Shown: positions 18,546-28,588, numbered from the stretch's first letter. The stretch: DNA of 64,000 nucleotides from GCA-2690565 sp002457235 (GCA_045565695.1 JBJLEZ010000008.1:83282-147281); one strand, 5' to 3'. Notes: generated by a model from the letters alone, not told the origin. A program made the numbers and translations.

Positions 18546-19430
18546 TCAGCCTGAATAGCAAGTCATTAAAGCATCGGCAATCTTTGATGGGTTTTTTGCA
18601 ATCTTAACCCCAGCTTCTTCCATTGCTTGAAATTTAGCCTCTGCCGTTCCTGCTCCACTTTCTGAAATAATAGCACCTGCATGACCCATTGTGCGACCTT
18701 TAGGGGCAGAAGCACCTGCGATGAAGCCTGCGATAGGTTTAGAAACATGTTCTTTAATATATTGGCAGGCTTCCTCTTCTGCACTGCCGCCTATTTCACC
18801 GATCATGATAATTGCATCCGTGTCAGGATCTTCATTGAATAATTGTACCGCATCTTTTTGTGAGGTCCCGTTAATCGGATCACCTCCAATACCAATACAA
18901 GTACTTTGTCCGAGACCTTTTTGTGTCAGTTGCCAAACTGCTTCGTAGGTAAGTGTCCCAGAACGAGAGACAACACCCACTCGACCTTCTTTATGAATGT
19001 AGCCTGGCATAATTCCTATTTTACAGTGACCTGGAGTGATAATGCCAGGACAATTCGGCCCTATCAGACGAGTTTTTACTGAGCTTTGATTAAGCTTATG
19101 GCGAACTTCTGCCATATCCTGTACGGGAATACCTTCTGTAATGCAGACAATTAGCTCAATACCTGCATCAATAGATTCTAAAATGGAATCAGCGGCAAAA
19201 GGGGGTGGAACATAGATAACCGAGGTATTGGCACCGTACTGATTAACCGCCTCATTCACCGTATTGCAAATAGGAACAGTGTTTTCCCATTTTAAACCTC
19301 CTTTACCAGGAGTGACTCCAGCTACAACATTAGTTCCGTATTCTACACATTGTTGCGTGTGAAAAGTCCCTGCATTTCCCGTGATACCTTGCACTACAAG
19401 GCGTGTATTTTTATCCACTAATATACTCAT
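18546..19430 (-). CDS. sucD: Succinyl-CoA synthetase, alpha subunit
   Basis: This subunit binds CoA and carries the phosphorylated histidine in the TCA cycle enzyme that links succinyl-CoA to nucleotide triphosphate formation. The CoA-binding Rossmann block (VVQGITGNAGTFHTQQCVEYGTN) and the active-site region GHAGAIISESGAGTAEAKF with the catalytic His are both visible; 294 residues is the normal length. It follows sucC after 28 bases and is surely co-transcribed and translated with it. Confidence 0.98.
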   Translation of the reverse strand: MSILVDKNTRLVVQGITGNAGTFHTQQCVEYGTNVVAGVTPGKGGLKWENTVPICNTVNEAVNQYGANTSVIYVPPPFAADSILESIDAGIELIVCITEGIPVQDMAEVRHKLNQSSVKTRLIGPNCPGIITPGHCKIGIMPGYIHKEGRVGVVSRSGTLTYEAVWQLTQKGLGQSTCIGIGGDPINGTSQKDAVQLFNEDPDTDAIIMIGEIGGSAEEEACQYIKEHVSKPIAGFIAGASAPKGRTMGHAGAIISESGAGTAEAKFQAMEEAGVKIAKNPSKIADALMTCYSG

Positions 19431-19458
19431 AAAGTTTTATTCAATTTAAATAGGTTTC

Positions 19459-20646
19459 TTACGCAGAAACTTTTTGGGTGATGATTTCAGCCGCTTCAGC
19501 AAGACTATCTGCAGAGGTTAATTCGAGTCCGCTTTCTTTTAAAATGACTTTACCTGCTTCGACATTAGTCCCTTCGAGTCGAACGACTAGAGGAACCGAC
19601 AAGGATACATTTTTCGCTGCAGATACAATTCCTCGAGCAATAATATCGCATTTCATAATACCTCCGAAAATATTTACTAAGATCCCTTTCACATTAGGGT
19701 CAGAAAGAATGATTTTGAAAGCTGCCGTTACTTGTTCCTCGTTGGCACCTCCGCCAACATCGAGGAAATTTGCTGGCTCACCTCCATAGGACTTGATGAT
19801 GTCCATAGTAGCCATAGCTAAACCAGCTCCATTTACCATACAGGCGATATTGCCCTCTAGAGCAATGTAGTTAAGATTATAAGCAGAAGCTTCGACCTCT
19901 TTAGGATCTTCTTCATTAGTATCTCTTAGTTCGGCGATATCAGGATTTTTATAAAGTGCGTTACTATCAAAACTCACTTTAGCATCGAGTGCTACTAAGG
20001 AGCCCTCTTGGTTTGTGACCAAGGGATTGATCTCAATAAGTTCGGCATTCTTCTCAATAGCCATTTGATATAAGCCGTTAAGGATTTTCGAGAGTTCCTT
20101 CACCTGATTACCGCTAAAGCCTAGTTTGAATGCGATTGAGCGGCAGTGGTGTGGTTTGAGTCCCATATCTAAAGAGACAGGCACACGGATAATCTTTTCT
20201 GGGGTTTTTTCAGCAACGGCCTCAATGTCCATTCCACCTTCGGTTGAAGCGATAATAACCGTTTGTGCGGATTCTCTATCTAGAACAACTGCTAAATAGT
20301 ATTCGTGCTCAATAGTACTTCCTTCAGTAAGGTATAAGGTTTGTACCTTACGTCCTTGAGGGCTAGTTTGCTTTGTCACTAGGTGATTGCCTAACATTGC
20401 TAAGGCAGCAGATTTAGCCTTTTCAGGTGAGTCACAGAGTTGAACGCCTCCTTTGTATCCATCGGTGAATGTGCCTTTGCCTCGGCCACCTGCATGAATT
20501 TGTGCTTTCACTACAATTAAACTCTCTGGGTCTAATTGGGCAATGGCGGAATCAATACTTGCTTCATCATTTGCAGAAATCCCTTTGGGAATCGGTACTT
20601 TAAATTGATCGAGGAGTGCTTTTGCTTGGTATTCGTGTATATTCAT
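19459..20646 (-). CDS. sucC: Succinyl-CoA synthetase, beta subunit
   Basis: The 395-residue beta subunit has the ATP-grasp fold. Visible blocks are MNIHEYQAKALLDQFKVPIPKG, VVKAQIHAGGRGKG, the substrate loop NPLVTNQEGSLVALDAK, NGAGLAMATMDIIKSYGG and VNIFGGIMKCDIIARGI. It starts the sucC-sucD pair. Between it and the end of fusA (20647-20832) lies a strong terminator for fusA, so sucCD must have their own promoter in the first part of this gap. Confidence 0.98.
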   Translation of the reverse strand: MNIHEYQAKALLDQFKVPIPKGISANDEASIDSAIAQLDPESLIVVKAQIHAGGRGKGTFTDGYKGGVQLCDSPEKAKSAALAMLGNHLVTKQTSPQGRKVQTLYLTEGSTIEHEYYLAVVLDRESAQTVIIASTEGGMDIEAVAEKTPEKIIRVPVSLDMGLKPHHCRSIAFKLGFSGNQVKELSKILNGLYQMAIEKNAELIEINPLVTNQEGSLVALDAKVSFDSNALYKNPDIAELRDTNEEDPKEVEASAYNLNYIALEGNIACMVNGAGLAMATMDIIKSYGGEPANFLDVGGGANEEQVTAAFKIILSDPNVKGILVNIFGGIMKCDIIARGIVSAAKNVSLSVPLVVRLEGTNVEAGKVILKESGLELTSADSLAEAAEIITQKVSA

Positions 20647-20769
20647 ACTGAGTTCTATGAGTTTTTTATATTTTCTCTAGAGTAAGAATTTGGAATGTCA
20701 AATAGCCTGCTAAAGTGCAAACATTTTAATCTTTTTCTTCAATTTTTTTGTTTGGTTTATACCTATAAA

Positions 20770-20798
20770 AAAAGCCCTTAGTCAATTTAAGGGCTTTT
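20770..20798 (-). terminator. Rho-independent terminator of fusA
   Basis: An 11-base-pair perfect stem (AAAAGCCCTTA with TAAGGGCTTTT) and a 7-base loop, followed on the minus strand by more T residues. It lies 35 bases past the fusA stop codon and separates fusA from sucC. Confidence 0.9.
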
Positions 20799-20832
20799 CG
20801 TGAAATATTTTTTCTTAATTACGCTATAAAGC

Positions 20833-22944
20833 TTATTTCTTTTTCGCTTCTTCGCGTTCTTTTACTTCTTTGATCACTGTTTCAGCCACATTTTTTGGAG
20901 TGGCGGAGTAGTGTGAGAATTCCATCGAGAATTGACCACGACCTGATGTCATTGTTCTAAGGTGGCCGATATAGCCAAACATTTCACTCAGTGGGGCATC
21001 CGCTTTAATTCGAATGCCTGTTGCGTTTGGCTCTTGGCTTTTGATCATACCTCTGCGGCGATTTAAATCTCCGATCACATCACCCATGCTTTCTTCTCCA
21101 CAGAAAACGTCGAGTTTCATGATTGGCTCTAAAATATCTGGTTTTCCTTTTGGAATAGATTGACGGTAGGCTGCTTTAGAAGCGATTTCAAATGCGACTG
21201 CAGATGAGTCAACAGCGTGGAAGGCACCATCTTCAAGGGTAACTTTGATATCCACAGTTGGGTATCCAGCAAGTACACCTTTCTCAAGAGATTTTTTAAA
21301 TCCTTTTTCAACCGCAGGCCAAAATTCTCTTGGAACATTTCCTCCGACCACTTTGGACTCGAATTCAAAGCCTGAACCTGACTCTAATGGCTCGATTGAG
21401 TAATCAATTTTCGCAAACTGACCAGAACCACCAGACTGTTTTTTATGGGTGTAAGAATCATTAATAGGCATAGTGATGGTTTCACGGTAGGCCACTTGTG
21501 GTTTCCCGATTTCAGCTTCTACGCCGTAAGTTCTTTTAAGAATATCAACTTTAATGTCTAGGTGAAGCTCACCCATTCCCTTAAGAATGGTCTCTCCAGA
21601 ATCTTCGTCTGTCTCAACTTGGAAAGAAGGGTCTTCAGCAACCATTTTACCAATTGCCGTTCCTAGCTTCTCAGCTTGTCCTTTATCCTTTGGTTTTACC
21701 GCAATCGAAATAACCGGTTCAGGGAACACCATAGGCTCAAGCGTAGCCGGTTTGTTCGGATCACTGAGAGTGTGTCCAGTTTGAACTGATTTCATTCCTA
21801 AAAGTGCAACGATATCTCCTGCTTGAGCTGAATCAACTTCACTCCGATCATCTGCATGCATTTCAATAATACGACCAATTCGTTCTGTTTTACCAGTGAA
21901 TGTATTCAGTACACTCATACCTTTTGAAATTTTTCCTGAATAAATTCGAGTGAAAGTCAGAGCACCGTATTTGTCGTCCATAATTTTAAACGCAAGGGCT
22001 CTCAAAGGTTTGTTAGGATCGACCTCTGCAAATTCGCCCGTTTCATTTCCTTCAGGGTCAACTTCAGGCTGTGGATTCACTTCGGTAGGATTCGGCAAGT
22101 AATCAACAACTGCATCGAGGATGAGTTGAACACCTTTATTTTTGAAAGAAGATCCACAATAGGTTGGGAAAAAGGCTAATTCTCTCGTTCCTTTTCGGAT
22201 ACATTGTTTAAGCACTTCAAGACTTGGCTCTTCACCATTTAGGTAAGACTCCATAGCAACGTCATCTTGCTCAACTGCTGTTTCAATGAGTTTTTCTCGC
22301 CATTCGGCTGCCTTATCGACCATGTCCGCCGGAATATCCTTAATTTCATAATTTTCTGGATTTCCACTATCATCCCAAACCCACGCCTTTTGGGTTAATA
22401 AATCAACAACACCTGCAAGTTCGCTTTCTTCTCCGATTGGTAAAACCATAACAAGTGGGGTAGCACCGAGTACTTTTTTCACTTGTTCAACAACCTTGTA
22501 AAAGTCAGCTCCGATTCTGTCCAATTTATTAACATAAATCAAACGAGCCACTTTAGACTCATTTGCATAGCGCCAATTGGTTTCGGATTGAGGTTCTACT
22601 CCTCCAGATCCACAGAATACACCAACGCCACCGTCCAAGACTTTTAGTGAACGATATACTTCAACAGTGAAGTCAACGTGCCCAGGAGTATCAATAATGT
22701 TAAAGCGGTGAGGCTCAAATTGGTTATTGCTTCCGTTCCAGAAACAAGTTGTAGCAGCAGATTGGATAGTAATACCTCGTTCTTGCTCTTGCTCCATGAA
22801 GTCAGTTGTGGCAGCACCGTCATGAACTTCCCCTAGCTTATGAATCTTGCCAGTAAGTTTTAGAAATCGTTCAGTTGTTGTCGTTTTACCTGCATCAACG
22901 TGGGCGAAGATACCGATATTTCTGTAATTATTTAGATCTGTCAT
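20833..22944 (-). CDS. fusA: Elongation factor G
   Basis: The translational GTPase that drives tRNA-mRNA translocation, 703 residues. G motifs are complete: AHVDAGKTTTTE (G1), RGITIQSAAT (G2), DTPGHVDFTVE (G3) and NKLDRIGAD (G4). The C-terminal domains end with the usual LRTMTSGRGQFSMEFSHY. The gene stands alone here, without rpsL, rpsG or tuf, so it is not in a classical str operon. With a standalone position, it could be either the only EF-G or one of two paralogs; the window cannot decide. Confidence 0.97.
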   Translation of the reverse strand: MTDLNNYRNIGIFAHVDAGKTTTTERFLKLTGKIHKLGEVHDGAATTDFMEQEQERGITIQSAATTCFWNGSNNQFEPHRFNIIDTPGHVDFTVEVYRSLKVLDGGVGVFCGSGGVEPQSETNWRYANESKVARLIYVNKLDRIGADFYKVVEQVKKVLGATPLVMVLPIGEESELAGVVDLLTQKAWVWDDSGNPENYEIKDIPADMVDKAAEWREKLIETAVEQDDVAMESYLNGEEPSLEVLKQCIRKGTRELAFFPTYCGSSFKNKGVQLILDAVVDYLPNPTEVNPQPEVDPEGNETGEFAEVDPNKPLRALAFKIMDDKYGALTFTRIYSGKISKGMSVLNTFTGKTERIGRIIEMHADDRSEVDSAQAGDIVALLGMKSVQTGHTLSDPNKPATLEPMVFPEPVISIAVKPKDKGQAEKLGTAIGKMVAEDPSFQVETDEDSGETILKGMGELHLDIKVDILKRTYGVEAEIGKPQVAYRETITMPINDSYTHKKQSGGSGQFAKIDYSIEPLESGSGFEFESKVVGGNVPREFWPAVEKGFKKSLEKGVLAGYPTVDIKVTLEDGAFHAVDSSAVAFEIASKAAYRQSIPKGKPDILEPIMKLDVFCGEESMGDVIGDLNRRRGMIKSQEPNATGIRIKADAPLSEMFGYIGHLRTMTSGRGQFSMEFSHYSATPKNVAETVIKEVKEREEAKKK

Positions 22945-23145
22945 TGTGTTTTAGAAAATTGATAAGCAGAATTGAATTGTTTCGTTTTGAGTAATTTTTT
23001 TAAAAATTCAACACTATTTGTAAAAAATTAAACGGCGTAGAGTAGAGCCTCTTGTTACTTCTGCAAGCTAGTAAACCTAATTTTTTCCATTTTTAGAATA
23101 GGATGGATTTTTTACAATTCTTGTTCAGAATGAGGAAACTATAAT

Positions 23146-24588
23146 ATGAATCAAGATAAAGATACAGGATTACCCTTGGTGGCAGTTGCTGGAGGCAGTG
23201 GTTTTGTTGGCACGCATTTAAGAAAAAAATTGGCTACAGGCTTTCGATTTCGAGCACTTACAAGAAGTAGCACGATTGCCCAAGAGAGCCCAGATAATCT
23301 ATCTACGGAATGGGTGAACTGTGACTTGTATTCATTACCTAAGGTCACTGAAGCTTTAAAAGGCTGTAAGTATGGCATTTATTTAGTTCATTCGATGGCC
23401 CCTTCCAGTCGCCTTAGGCAAGGGCATTTTAAAGACCTAGATTTATTATTAGCAGATAATTTTATTCGTGCAGCCGAAGAAGCCGGCTTAGAGCATGTAA
23501 TTTATTTAAGTGGCATTATGCCCAATGAATCGGAAAAGCAATTATCGTCTCATTTAAAAAGCCGTTTGGAAGTCGAATCTGTTTTGCGTAGCCGTTCGGT
23601 AAAAGTTACTGTTTTGCGTGCAGGTATTATATTTGGGCCTGGTGGCTCTTCCTTTTCTATCTTAATTAACTTGGTACGTCGTTTGCCGATAATGATTTTT
23701 CCTGCTTGGACGCATTCTATGACACAGTCAATTGATATAAATGATGTCTGTCGTGCTTTTCGTTTATGCTTTGAAAGTTCGATTTATAAAGGTGGAACCT
23801 TCGATTTAAGTGGTCACAAGCCAATGAGTTATAAGCAGTTGGTGAAGCGTGTGGCACAAAAACTCGGACGATCCTTTCTCTCCATTTCAATTCCCTTTAA
23901 TTTCTTTTTCTTTGCTAAACATTGGTTGTCCATATTAGGCGGTGTGCCTCTTGCCCTAGCAGAACCGCTTCAAAAAAGCTTGATTCATGATTTGAGATCA
24001 GAGCCTAATGCTCTATCTGAGGCTTTAAAAGATGGACTTACTAGTTTTGATCGTTCGTTTGATCTTTCGGTGTATGGAGATGGTAGTCCTAAGCCAAATC
24101 CTCGTAGTAAGACACAAAAGAAAGATACCAAAGAATTACAGAAACAGTGTCGGGTACGTTCGGTTCAGCGGATGCCTCTTCCTTTAGGTTGGAACTCTCA
24201 ACAGGTTGCTAGAGAATACAGTGAATGGTTAACTCGAAAATTCGTTCGTGTGATTTCAGCAAAAATTAACGATGATGGGCGAATTTCTTTTTATCTTATA
24301 GGTCGCTTGTTGTTATTAGAGTTAACCCCAACGCCGTATAGTGTTTCCAATTTAAAACGTAGTGCCTTTTATATTTCTGATGGATGCTTAATGAAAAAAG
24401 TTGAGCCTCAAGGGCGTTTTGAATTTCGCCTATTTCCTGAAAATAATTGTTTAATTGCAGCCATTCATGGTTATGCCCCAATTTTACCTTGGTGGATTTA
24501 TTCTTGTACTCAAGCCATCCTGCATCTGAGTGTGATGCAATCTTTCTCTCGACACTTGAGACGCCATAATACGACTCTAATGCAATAG
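23146..24588 (+). CDS. NAD(P)-binding SDR protein with C-terminal DUF2867-like domain
   Basis: The 480-residue protein has an atypical short-chain dehydrogenase N-terminus: the nucleotide motif VAGGSGFVGTHLRKKLA at about 13-30, VHSMAP and YLSGIMPNE, as in complex I 39-kDa/YbjT-like proteins. The C-terminal 150 residues (LPLGWNSQQVAREYSEWLTRKFVRV to the end) resemble DUF2867, a domain often found behind this SDR type. The SDR Tyr-xxx-Lys pair is not obvious, so enzymatic activity is uncertain. The gene stands between fusA (divergent) and the citramalate synthase gene, each probably with its own promoter. Confidence 0.75.
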   Translation: MNQDKDTGLPLVAVAGGSGFVGTHLRKKLATGFRFRALTRSSTIAQESPDNLSTEWVNCDLYSLPKVTEALKGCKYGIYLVHSMAPSSRLRQGHFKDLDLLLADNFIRAAEEAGLEHVIYLSGIMPNESEKQLSSHLKSRLEVESVLRSRSVKVTVLRAGIIFGPGGSSFSILINLVRRLPIMIFPAWTHSMTQSIDINDVCRAFRLCFESSIYKGGTFDLSGHKPMSYKQLVKRVAQKLGRSFLSISIPFNFFFFAKHWLSILGGVPLALAEPLQKSLIHDLRSEPNALSEALKDGLTSFDRSFDLSVYGDGSPKPNPRSKTQKKDTKELQKQCRVRSVQRMPLPLGWNSQQVAREYSEWLTRKFVRVISAKINDDGRISFYLIGRLLLLELTPTPYSVSNLKRSAFYISDGCLMKKVEPQGRFEFRLFPENNCLIAAIHGYAPILPWWIYSCTQAILHLSVMQSFSRHLRRHNTTLMQ

Positions 24589-24658
24589 AGGATTATTTGG
24601 TTTTTGTATTGTTTTTTTCATTTGCTTAATCATTTTCTGAATTTTACTTCTTATAGTT

Positions 24659-26245
24659 ATGGCTAAAAATCTTGTCGAAATATATGATACAACATTAAGA
24701 GATGGTTCTCAAGGTGAGGGCATTTCATTCACAGTGGCTGCAAAGTTAAGAATTGCAGAAAAGCTGGATCAATTTGGTGTGGATTATATTGAGGGGGGTT
24801 GGCCCGGTTCCAACCCACGTGACATGGCATTTTTTGAAGAAGCAAAGCAATTAGATTTAAAACATGCAAAATTAGTAGCATTTGGTTCAACACGTAGAGC
24901 AAATTTATCTGCAGCTGAAGATGCTCAATTGAAACTGCTTCTAGAAGCGGATACTCCAGTTGTGACTATTTTTGGCAAGTCTTGGCTTTTGCATGTTACA
25001 GAAATTTTGCGTACGACTCAGGAAGAGAATTTGCAGATGATTGAGGATTCCGTCCGTTTTTTAACAGAAAATGGAAAAGAGGTCATTTATGATGCCGAGC
25101 ATTTCTTCGATGGTTATTTAGACAATAACGAATATGCTATTGATACTTTAAAAGCAGCTCAAAGAGGTGGTGCAATCAATCTAAGTCTTTGTGATACAAA
25201 TGGTGGTCGCTTAGTTTCTGAGGTCCAAGAGATTGTCTCGGCCGTCAAAACGGAATTGAAAGATATTCCGATTGGTGTCCATTGTCACAATGATTCTGGG
25301 CTTGGTGTAGCGGTATCTTTAGCTGGAATTCAGTCAGGTGCTCAATTAGTACAAGGTACGATTAATGGTATAGGCGAACGTAATGGTAATGCAAATTTGA
25401 CAGCGATTATTCCTAATTTGATTTTAAAGATGGATCGCAATTTGAATTGTGCATCGAACTTAGAAGATTTAAGGGGTTTATCTCTATTTGTTGATGAGAT
25501 GTCTAATCAGTCATCAGACCCAAAAGCACCCTTTGTTGGCTTGAGTTCATTTGCTCATAAGGGTGGGGTGCATGCTGATGCTGCGGCAAAAGTTAAACAT
25601 AGCTACGAACACATAAAGCCAGAATTGGTAGGGAACAAAACACGTGTTTTAGTTTCGGATATGTCTGGGCGTAGTAGTATCATGATGAAGGCGAAAGAGA
25701 TCGGACTGGATATTGATTCCCGTTCTCCAGAATTAAAAGAATTTCTGAATAGCTTAAAAGAGATGGAGTTCAAAGGATATGAATATGAAGCGGCTGACGC
25801 ATCATTGAAATTGCTCCTTAATAAGTATATTAAAGGAGAGCCTAAAGCAATTGAGCTGATTGGTTATCGAGTGATGGTCAGCGATCAGGTGGATTTAGGC
25901 CGTATTGTTTCGGAAGCTTCAGTACAGGTTAAGGTAGGTGATAAAGTGCACCATACAGCCGCAGAAGCGAGCGGGCCAGTTGATGCTTTAAGCGAAGCTT
26001 TGAATAAAGCAATTGCTCCAGTTTTTCCGCAAATCAATGATGTCCGTCTGCTTGATTTTAAGGTGCGTATTCTTGAAAATAAGCATGGGACAGATGCAAT
26101 CATTCGAGTACATATTGAATCAACAGACGGAAATTCAATATGGGGTACTGTGGGTGCAAGCGATAATATCATTGCCGCCGCCTGGGAAGCTTTGCTCGAT
26201 TCAGTTGAGTACAAGATACAGCTAGACAGCTCTAAAAGTAATTAA
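24659..26245 (+). CDS. cimA: (R)-citramalate synthase
   Basis: It condenses pyruvate and acetyl-CoA to citramalate, the entry to isoleucine synthesis without threonine. The 528-residue protein starts with the catalytic IYDTTLRDGSQGEGISFTV and has DTNGGRL, HCHNDSGLGVA and the family-specific GTINGIGERNGNANL. CimA-type features rather than LeuA-type are YIEGGWPGSNPRD and the FGSTRRANL stretch near the N-terminus. The C-terminal 110 residues form the LeuA-type allosteric domain, so feedback control by isoleucine is likely. The gene is monocistronic as far as I can see. Confidence 0.93.
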   Translation: MAKNLVEIYDTTLRDGSQGEGISFTVAAKLRIAEKLDQFGVDYIEGGWPGSNPRDMAFFEEAKQLDLKHAKLVAFGSTRRANLSAAEDAQLKLLLEADTPVVTIFGKSWLLHVTEILRTTQEENLQMIEDSVRFLTENGKEVIYDAEHFFDGYLDNNEYAIDTLKAAQRGGAINLSLCDTNGGRLVSEVQEIVSAVKTELKDIPIGVHCHNDSGLGVAVSLAGIQSGAQLVQGTINGIGERNGNANLTAIIPNLILKMDRNLNCASNLEDLRGLSLFVDEMSNQSSDPKAPFVGLSSFAHKGGVHADAAAKVKHSYEHIKPELVGNKTRVLVSDMSGRSSIMMKAKEIGLDIDSRSPELKEFLNSLKEMEFKGYEYEAADASLKLLLNKYIKGEPKAIELIGYRVMVSDQVDLGRIVSEASVQVKVGDKVHHTAAEASGPVDALSEALNKAIAPVFPQINDVRLLDFKVRILENKHGTDAIIRVHIESTDGNSIWGTVGASDNIIAAAWEALLDSVEYKIQLDSSKSN

Positions 26246-26264
26246 ATAATATCTATTTAATTTA

Positions 26265-26543
26265 TTACAATTGAGCAGACTCAGTAGACTGGCGGATTTT
26301 TTCTTTCATCGCCGTCTTATTGTCTTCTTCTAGGCACACATCACAGCACTCAGAATCATTTGAGTTTTCTTCATTTTTAATGAGTTCCCGACACATCTCA
26401 TGAGTGTCAATGACTTGAGTGTTATATTTACCGCAAAACAAACAGCACTTTACGTGCATTTTAATGAATATGCGCTTCCAAGTTGGAAGATCTTGGAAGT
26501 TCTTTTTATTGAGTGCGCTAGAGACCTGTTTACAAGTGAACAT
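26265..26543 (-). CDS. Putative soluble zinc anti-sigma factor
   Basis: The 92-residue protein begins MFTCKQVSSALNK and contains HVKCCLFC, which fits the HxxxCxxC pattern of zinc-binding anti-sigma factors; the upstream WKRIFIKMH matches the stretch usually before it. A second Cys cluster (ECCDVC) lies near the C-terminus. No membrane segment is present, so it would be cytoplasmic. It starts 17 bases after the ECF sigma gene stop and is surely co-transcribed. The regulator role is inferred from motif and position. Confidence 0.65.
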   Translation of the reverse strand: MFTCKQVSSALNKKNFQDLPTWKRIFIKMHVKCCLFCGKYNTQVIDTHEMCRELIKNEENSNDSECCDVCLEEDNKTAMKEKIRQSTESAQL

Positions 26544-26560
26544 TATATTTAAAATTTATT

Positions 26561-27148
26561 TTAGTCTTTATTAATCCAGTTTTCATTGAGAAGAACCTTA
26601 AGCTGTTCTCTCGCCCTATGTAATATGACCCATAGATAGTTCGGAGAAATATCCATTTCCTTACAAATTTCTTCAGTTGTTTGATCTTCAAGCATTTTTA
26701 AAATAAAGGCTTGTTTTAGCGGTTCTTTTAATTGATCAATGCATTTTCTGAAAACGACCCAAAATTCTTTATTATCAAACTGTTTACGTGGGTTAAATTC
26801 CCAAGGATCAGGATTGGTTGTAGCAATACCACTATATTTAAACCAAAAGCTTTCCATGAGTGCCTCATCTTCTTTATCAATATCTACAGTCTGTGCTTTG
26901 ATTGATTTCCGAATTTGGTCGATGATTTTATTGCGCATGATGCCTCGAAGCCAATATTTGATATCCAGTCGACCATCAAATCGATCCAGCGCTTTAATCC
27001 CTGCTAAAAAAGTATCTTGAACACAATCTGCGGCAACTTCTGGATTCTTCAGTCGAGACATGGCATATCGATAAAGATAATCACCATACAAATCAACCCA
27101 CTGTGATGGAGGTGTGATGTTTGGGTTACCCTTATCGAGATTTGTCAT
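26561..27148 (-). CDS. ECF-type RNA polymerase sigma factor
   Basis: A 195-residue sigma-70 family protein with region 2 (YLYRYAMSRLKNPEVAADCVQDTFLAGIKALDRFDG, RGIMRNKIIDQIRK) and region 4 (LKQAFILKMLEDQTTEEICKEMDISPNYLWVILHRAREQLK). Regions 1.1, 1.2 and 3 are absent. The linker contains WEFNPRKQF, a feature I recall from a subgroup of ECF factors in Gram-negative bacteria. With the downstream HxxxCxxC protein it forms a two-gene sigma/anti-sigma operon; the signal could be redox or metal related because the anti-sigma candidate is Cys-rich. Target promoters are unknown. Confidence 0.92.
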   Translation of the reverse strand: MTNLDKGNPNITPPSQWVDLYGDYLYRYAMSRLKNPEVAADCVQDTFLAGIKALDRFDGRLDIKYWLRGIMRNKIIDQIRKSIKAQTVDIDKEDEALMESFWFKYSGIATTNPDPWEFNPRKQFDNKEFWVVFRKCIDQLKEPLKQAFILKMLEDQTTEEICKEMDISPNYLWVILHRAREQLKVLLNENWINKD

Positions 27149-27502
27149 TTTACTAAGATTATTTTACTTATAGTCTGGGTCAACACTACATTGTTTTAAT
27201 GTATAAATTCCCAAGTTATATTAAACAAATTGTTATTCTTTAACTTGTGAAGATCGGTTCACAAAAGTCTACGCCCCAAGAAATGATGAATACACGCTAT
27301 AAGTAAAGTTTTACCAGTTAACAATTCATGCATTTGAAAATAAAGACGAAAATTGGTTTTAAGGCTGTTTGAAGATTGCAAGTTCTGTATGTGCAACACA
27401 AGATGATGTTTCAATGATTTACGAAGGTTTAACCACAGGATCTGAAGTCGGCTTGTCGCCGATGAAGTCTTTGCCCGCTTGTTCCTAAAGTAGTTTAACA
27501 TT
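27149..27502. other. 354-base intergenic region between divergent genes
   Basis: Between the ECF sigma gene (minus) and the acyltransferase gene (plus). On the minus strand a TTGACC hexamer lies about 30 bases before the sigma gene start, but no well-spaced -10 box follows. An 80-codon open frame on the minus strand (27259-27501) has no recognisable features and I do not call it. No tRNA, repeat or strong hairpin was seen. Confidence 0.5.
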
Positions 27503-28444
27503 ATGTCTAAACACAGAAAAAGATCTCTTCTATTTAGGAAATATTCTAGTTGGTTCTCTTCTCGAATTTATATTTTCATGTTTTTTTTGGTCGAGCGATT
27601 ATCACTGAAGCATGCCTACCAGTTGGGTCGATTCTTTGGCAGTTTATTTTTTTACTTATCAAGTCATCGTAGAAAAATTGTTGAAGAAAATGTACGAACT
27701 TTGAAAGCTTGGGCAACAAAGCGGAATCTTAATAATGAACTATTAGATCAAGAAGACAGTGTAATTGCCAAAAAGATTTATCAGTCAAATGCAGGAAACT
27801 TCCTTTATTCATTTTCAATGATGAATAAACCTATTACGACAGTTAAAAAATATCTTAAAATAAAAAACTGTGAATTATTGGAAAAAGCTTATGAAAAAAA
27901 TAAAGGGGTAATTATGCTTTTTTCCCATACTGGCCCTTGGGAATTGACTGTCATGATGTCAGAATTAATACCACCCATTTTTAAAGCGAGTAAAAGGAGT
28001 GAAATGGCCATTATGTTTCGTCCGCTTAATAATTATTTTTTGAACAAATGGTATTTGAGAAAAAGAAGCCGTTGCGGGGCGCTTCTTTTATCTCGTGACG
28101 ATGGGTTTTTCAAAATTATCCGACTCCTTAAAAATGGATCATTCGCTAACATAGCTTTTGATATTCGTATGCAACAGGGGCAAAAAATTGAATTATTTGA
28201 CAGACAGGCTTCAACTTCTAAAATTCCATATGTTTTGCATAAAGCGAGCAAAGCCCCCGTCATAGCCTTAAGTTTTGTTAAAAGTGGTGATTTAGGATGG
28301 GAAATTGAGTTCAAGGAAATTGCATCAGCCGAAAATGGTATATGCCCTGAAATGAGTCTGCTTAAAGCCTCAAACGAACATCTAGAACAAGTAATATTTA
28401 ACAATCCCTACGATTACTTTTTCTTTCAAGATCGTTACAACTGA
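27503..28444 (+). CDS. Lysophospholipid/lipid A acyltransferase family protein
   Basis: The 313-residue protein resembles the LpxL/HtrB acyltransferases that add secondary acyl chains to lipid A or related lipids at the inner membrane. Near the N-terminus is a hydrophobic anchor (IYIFMFFLVERL), followed by the family stretch YQLGRFFGSLFFYLSSHRRKIVEENVR. The catalytic HxxxxE motif appears as HTGPWE at about 140. Then NNYFLNKWYLRKRSRCGALLLSR aligns with the second block. The acceptor cannot be named. No other lipid A genes are adjacent. Confidence 0.8.
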   Translation: MSKHRKRSLLFRKYSSWFSSRIYIFMFFLVERLSLKHAYQLGRFFGSLFFYLSSHRRKIVEENVRTLKAWATKRNLNNELLDQEDSVIAKKIYQSNAGNFLYSFSMMNKPITTVKKYLKIKNCELLEKAYEKNKGVIMLFSHTGPWELTVMMSELIPPIFKASKRSEMAIMFRPLNNYFLNKWYLRKRSRCGALLLSRDDGFFKIIRLLKNGSFANIAFDIRMQQGQKIELFDRQASTSKIPYVLHKASKAPVIALSFVKSGDLGWEIEFKEIASAENGICPEMSLLKASNEHLEQVIFNNPYDYFFFQDRYN

Positions 28445-28588
28445 TCTCTTTTTCGTGGTTTAAAATTTTTGTTTTCCTAGTCATATTTTGATATAAGAGA
28501 CTTGTTAATACATAAAGACTGTGCAATTAAATATCAGGTTTACATTATGAATTTTCCCTTTTTGTTTAAAATTTTTAGCTTTAATTGT

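Noticed and set aside
27259..27501. 80-codon open frame on the minus strand
   Set aside because: Codon pattern is irregular, no motif is visible, and it occupies the probable promoter region of two divergent genes.
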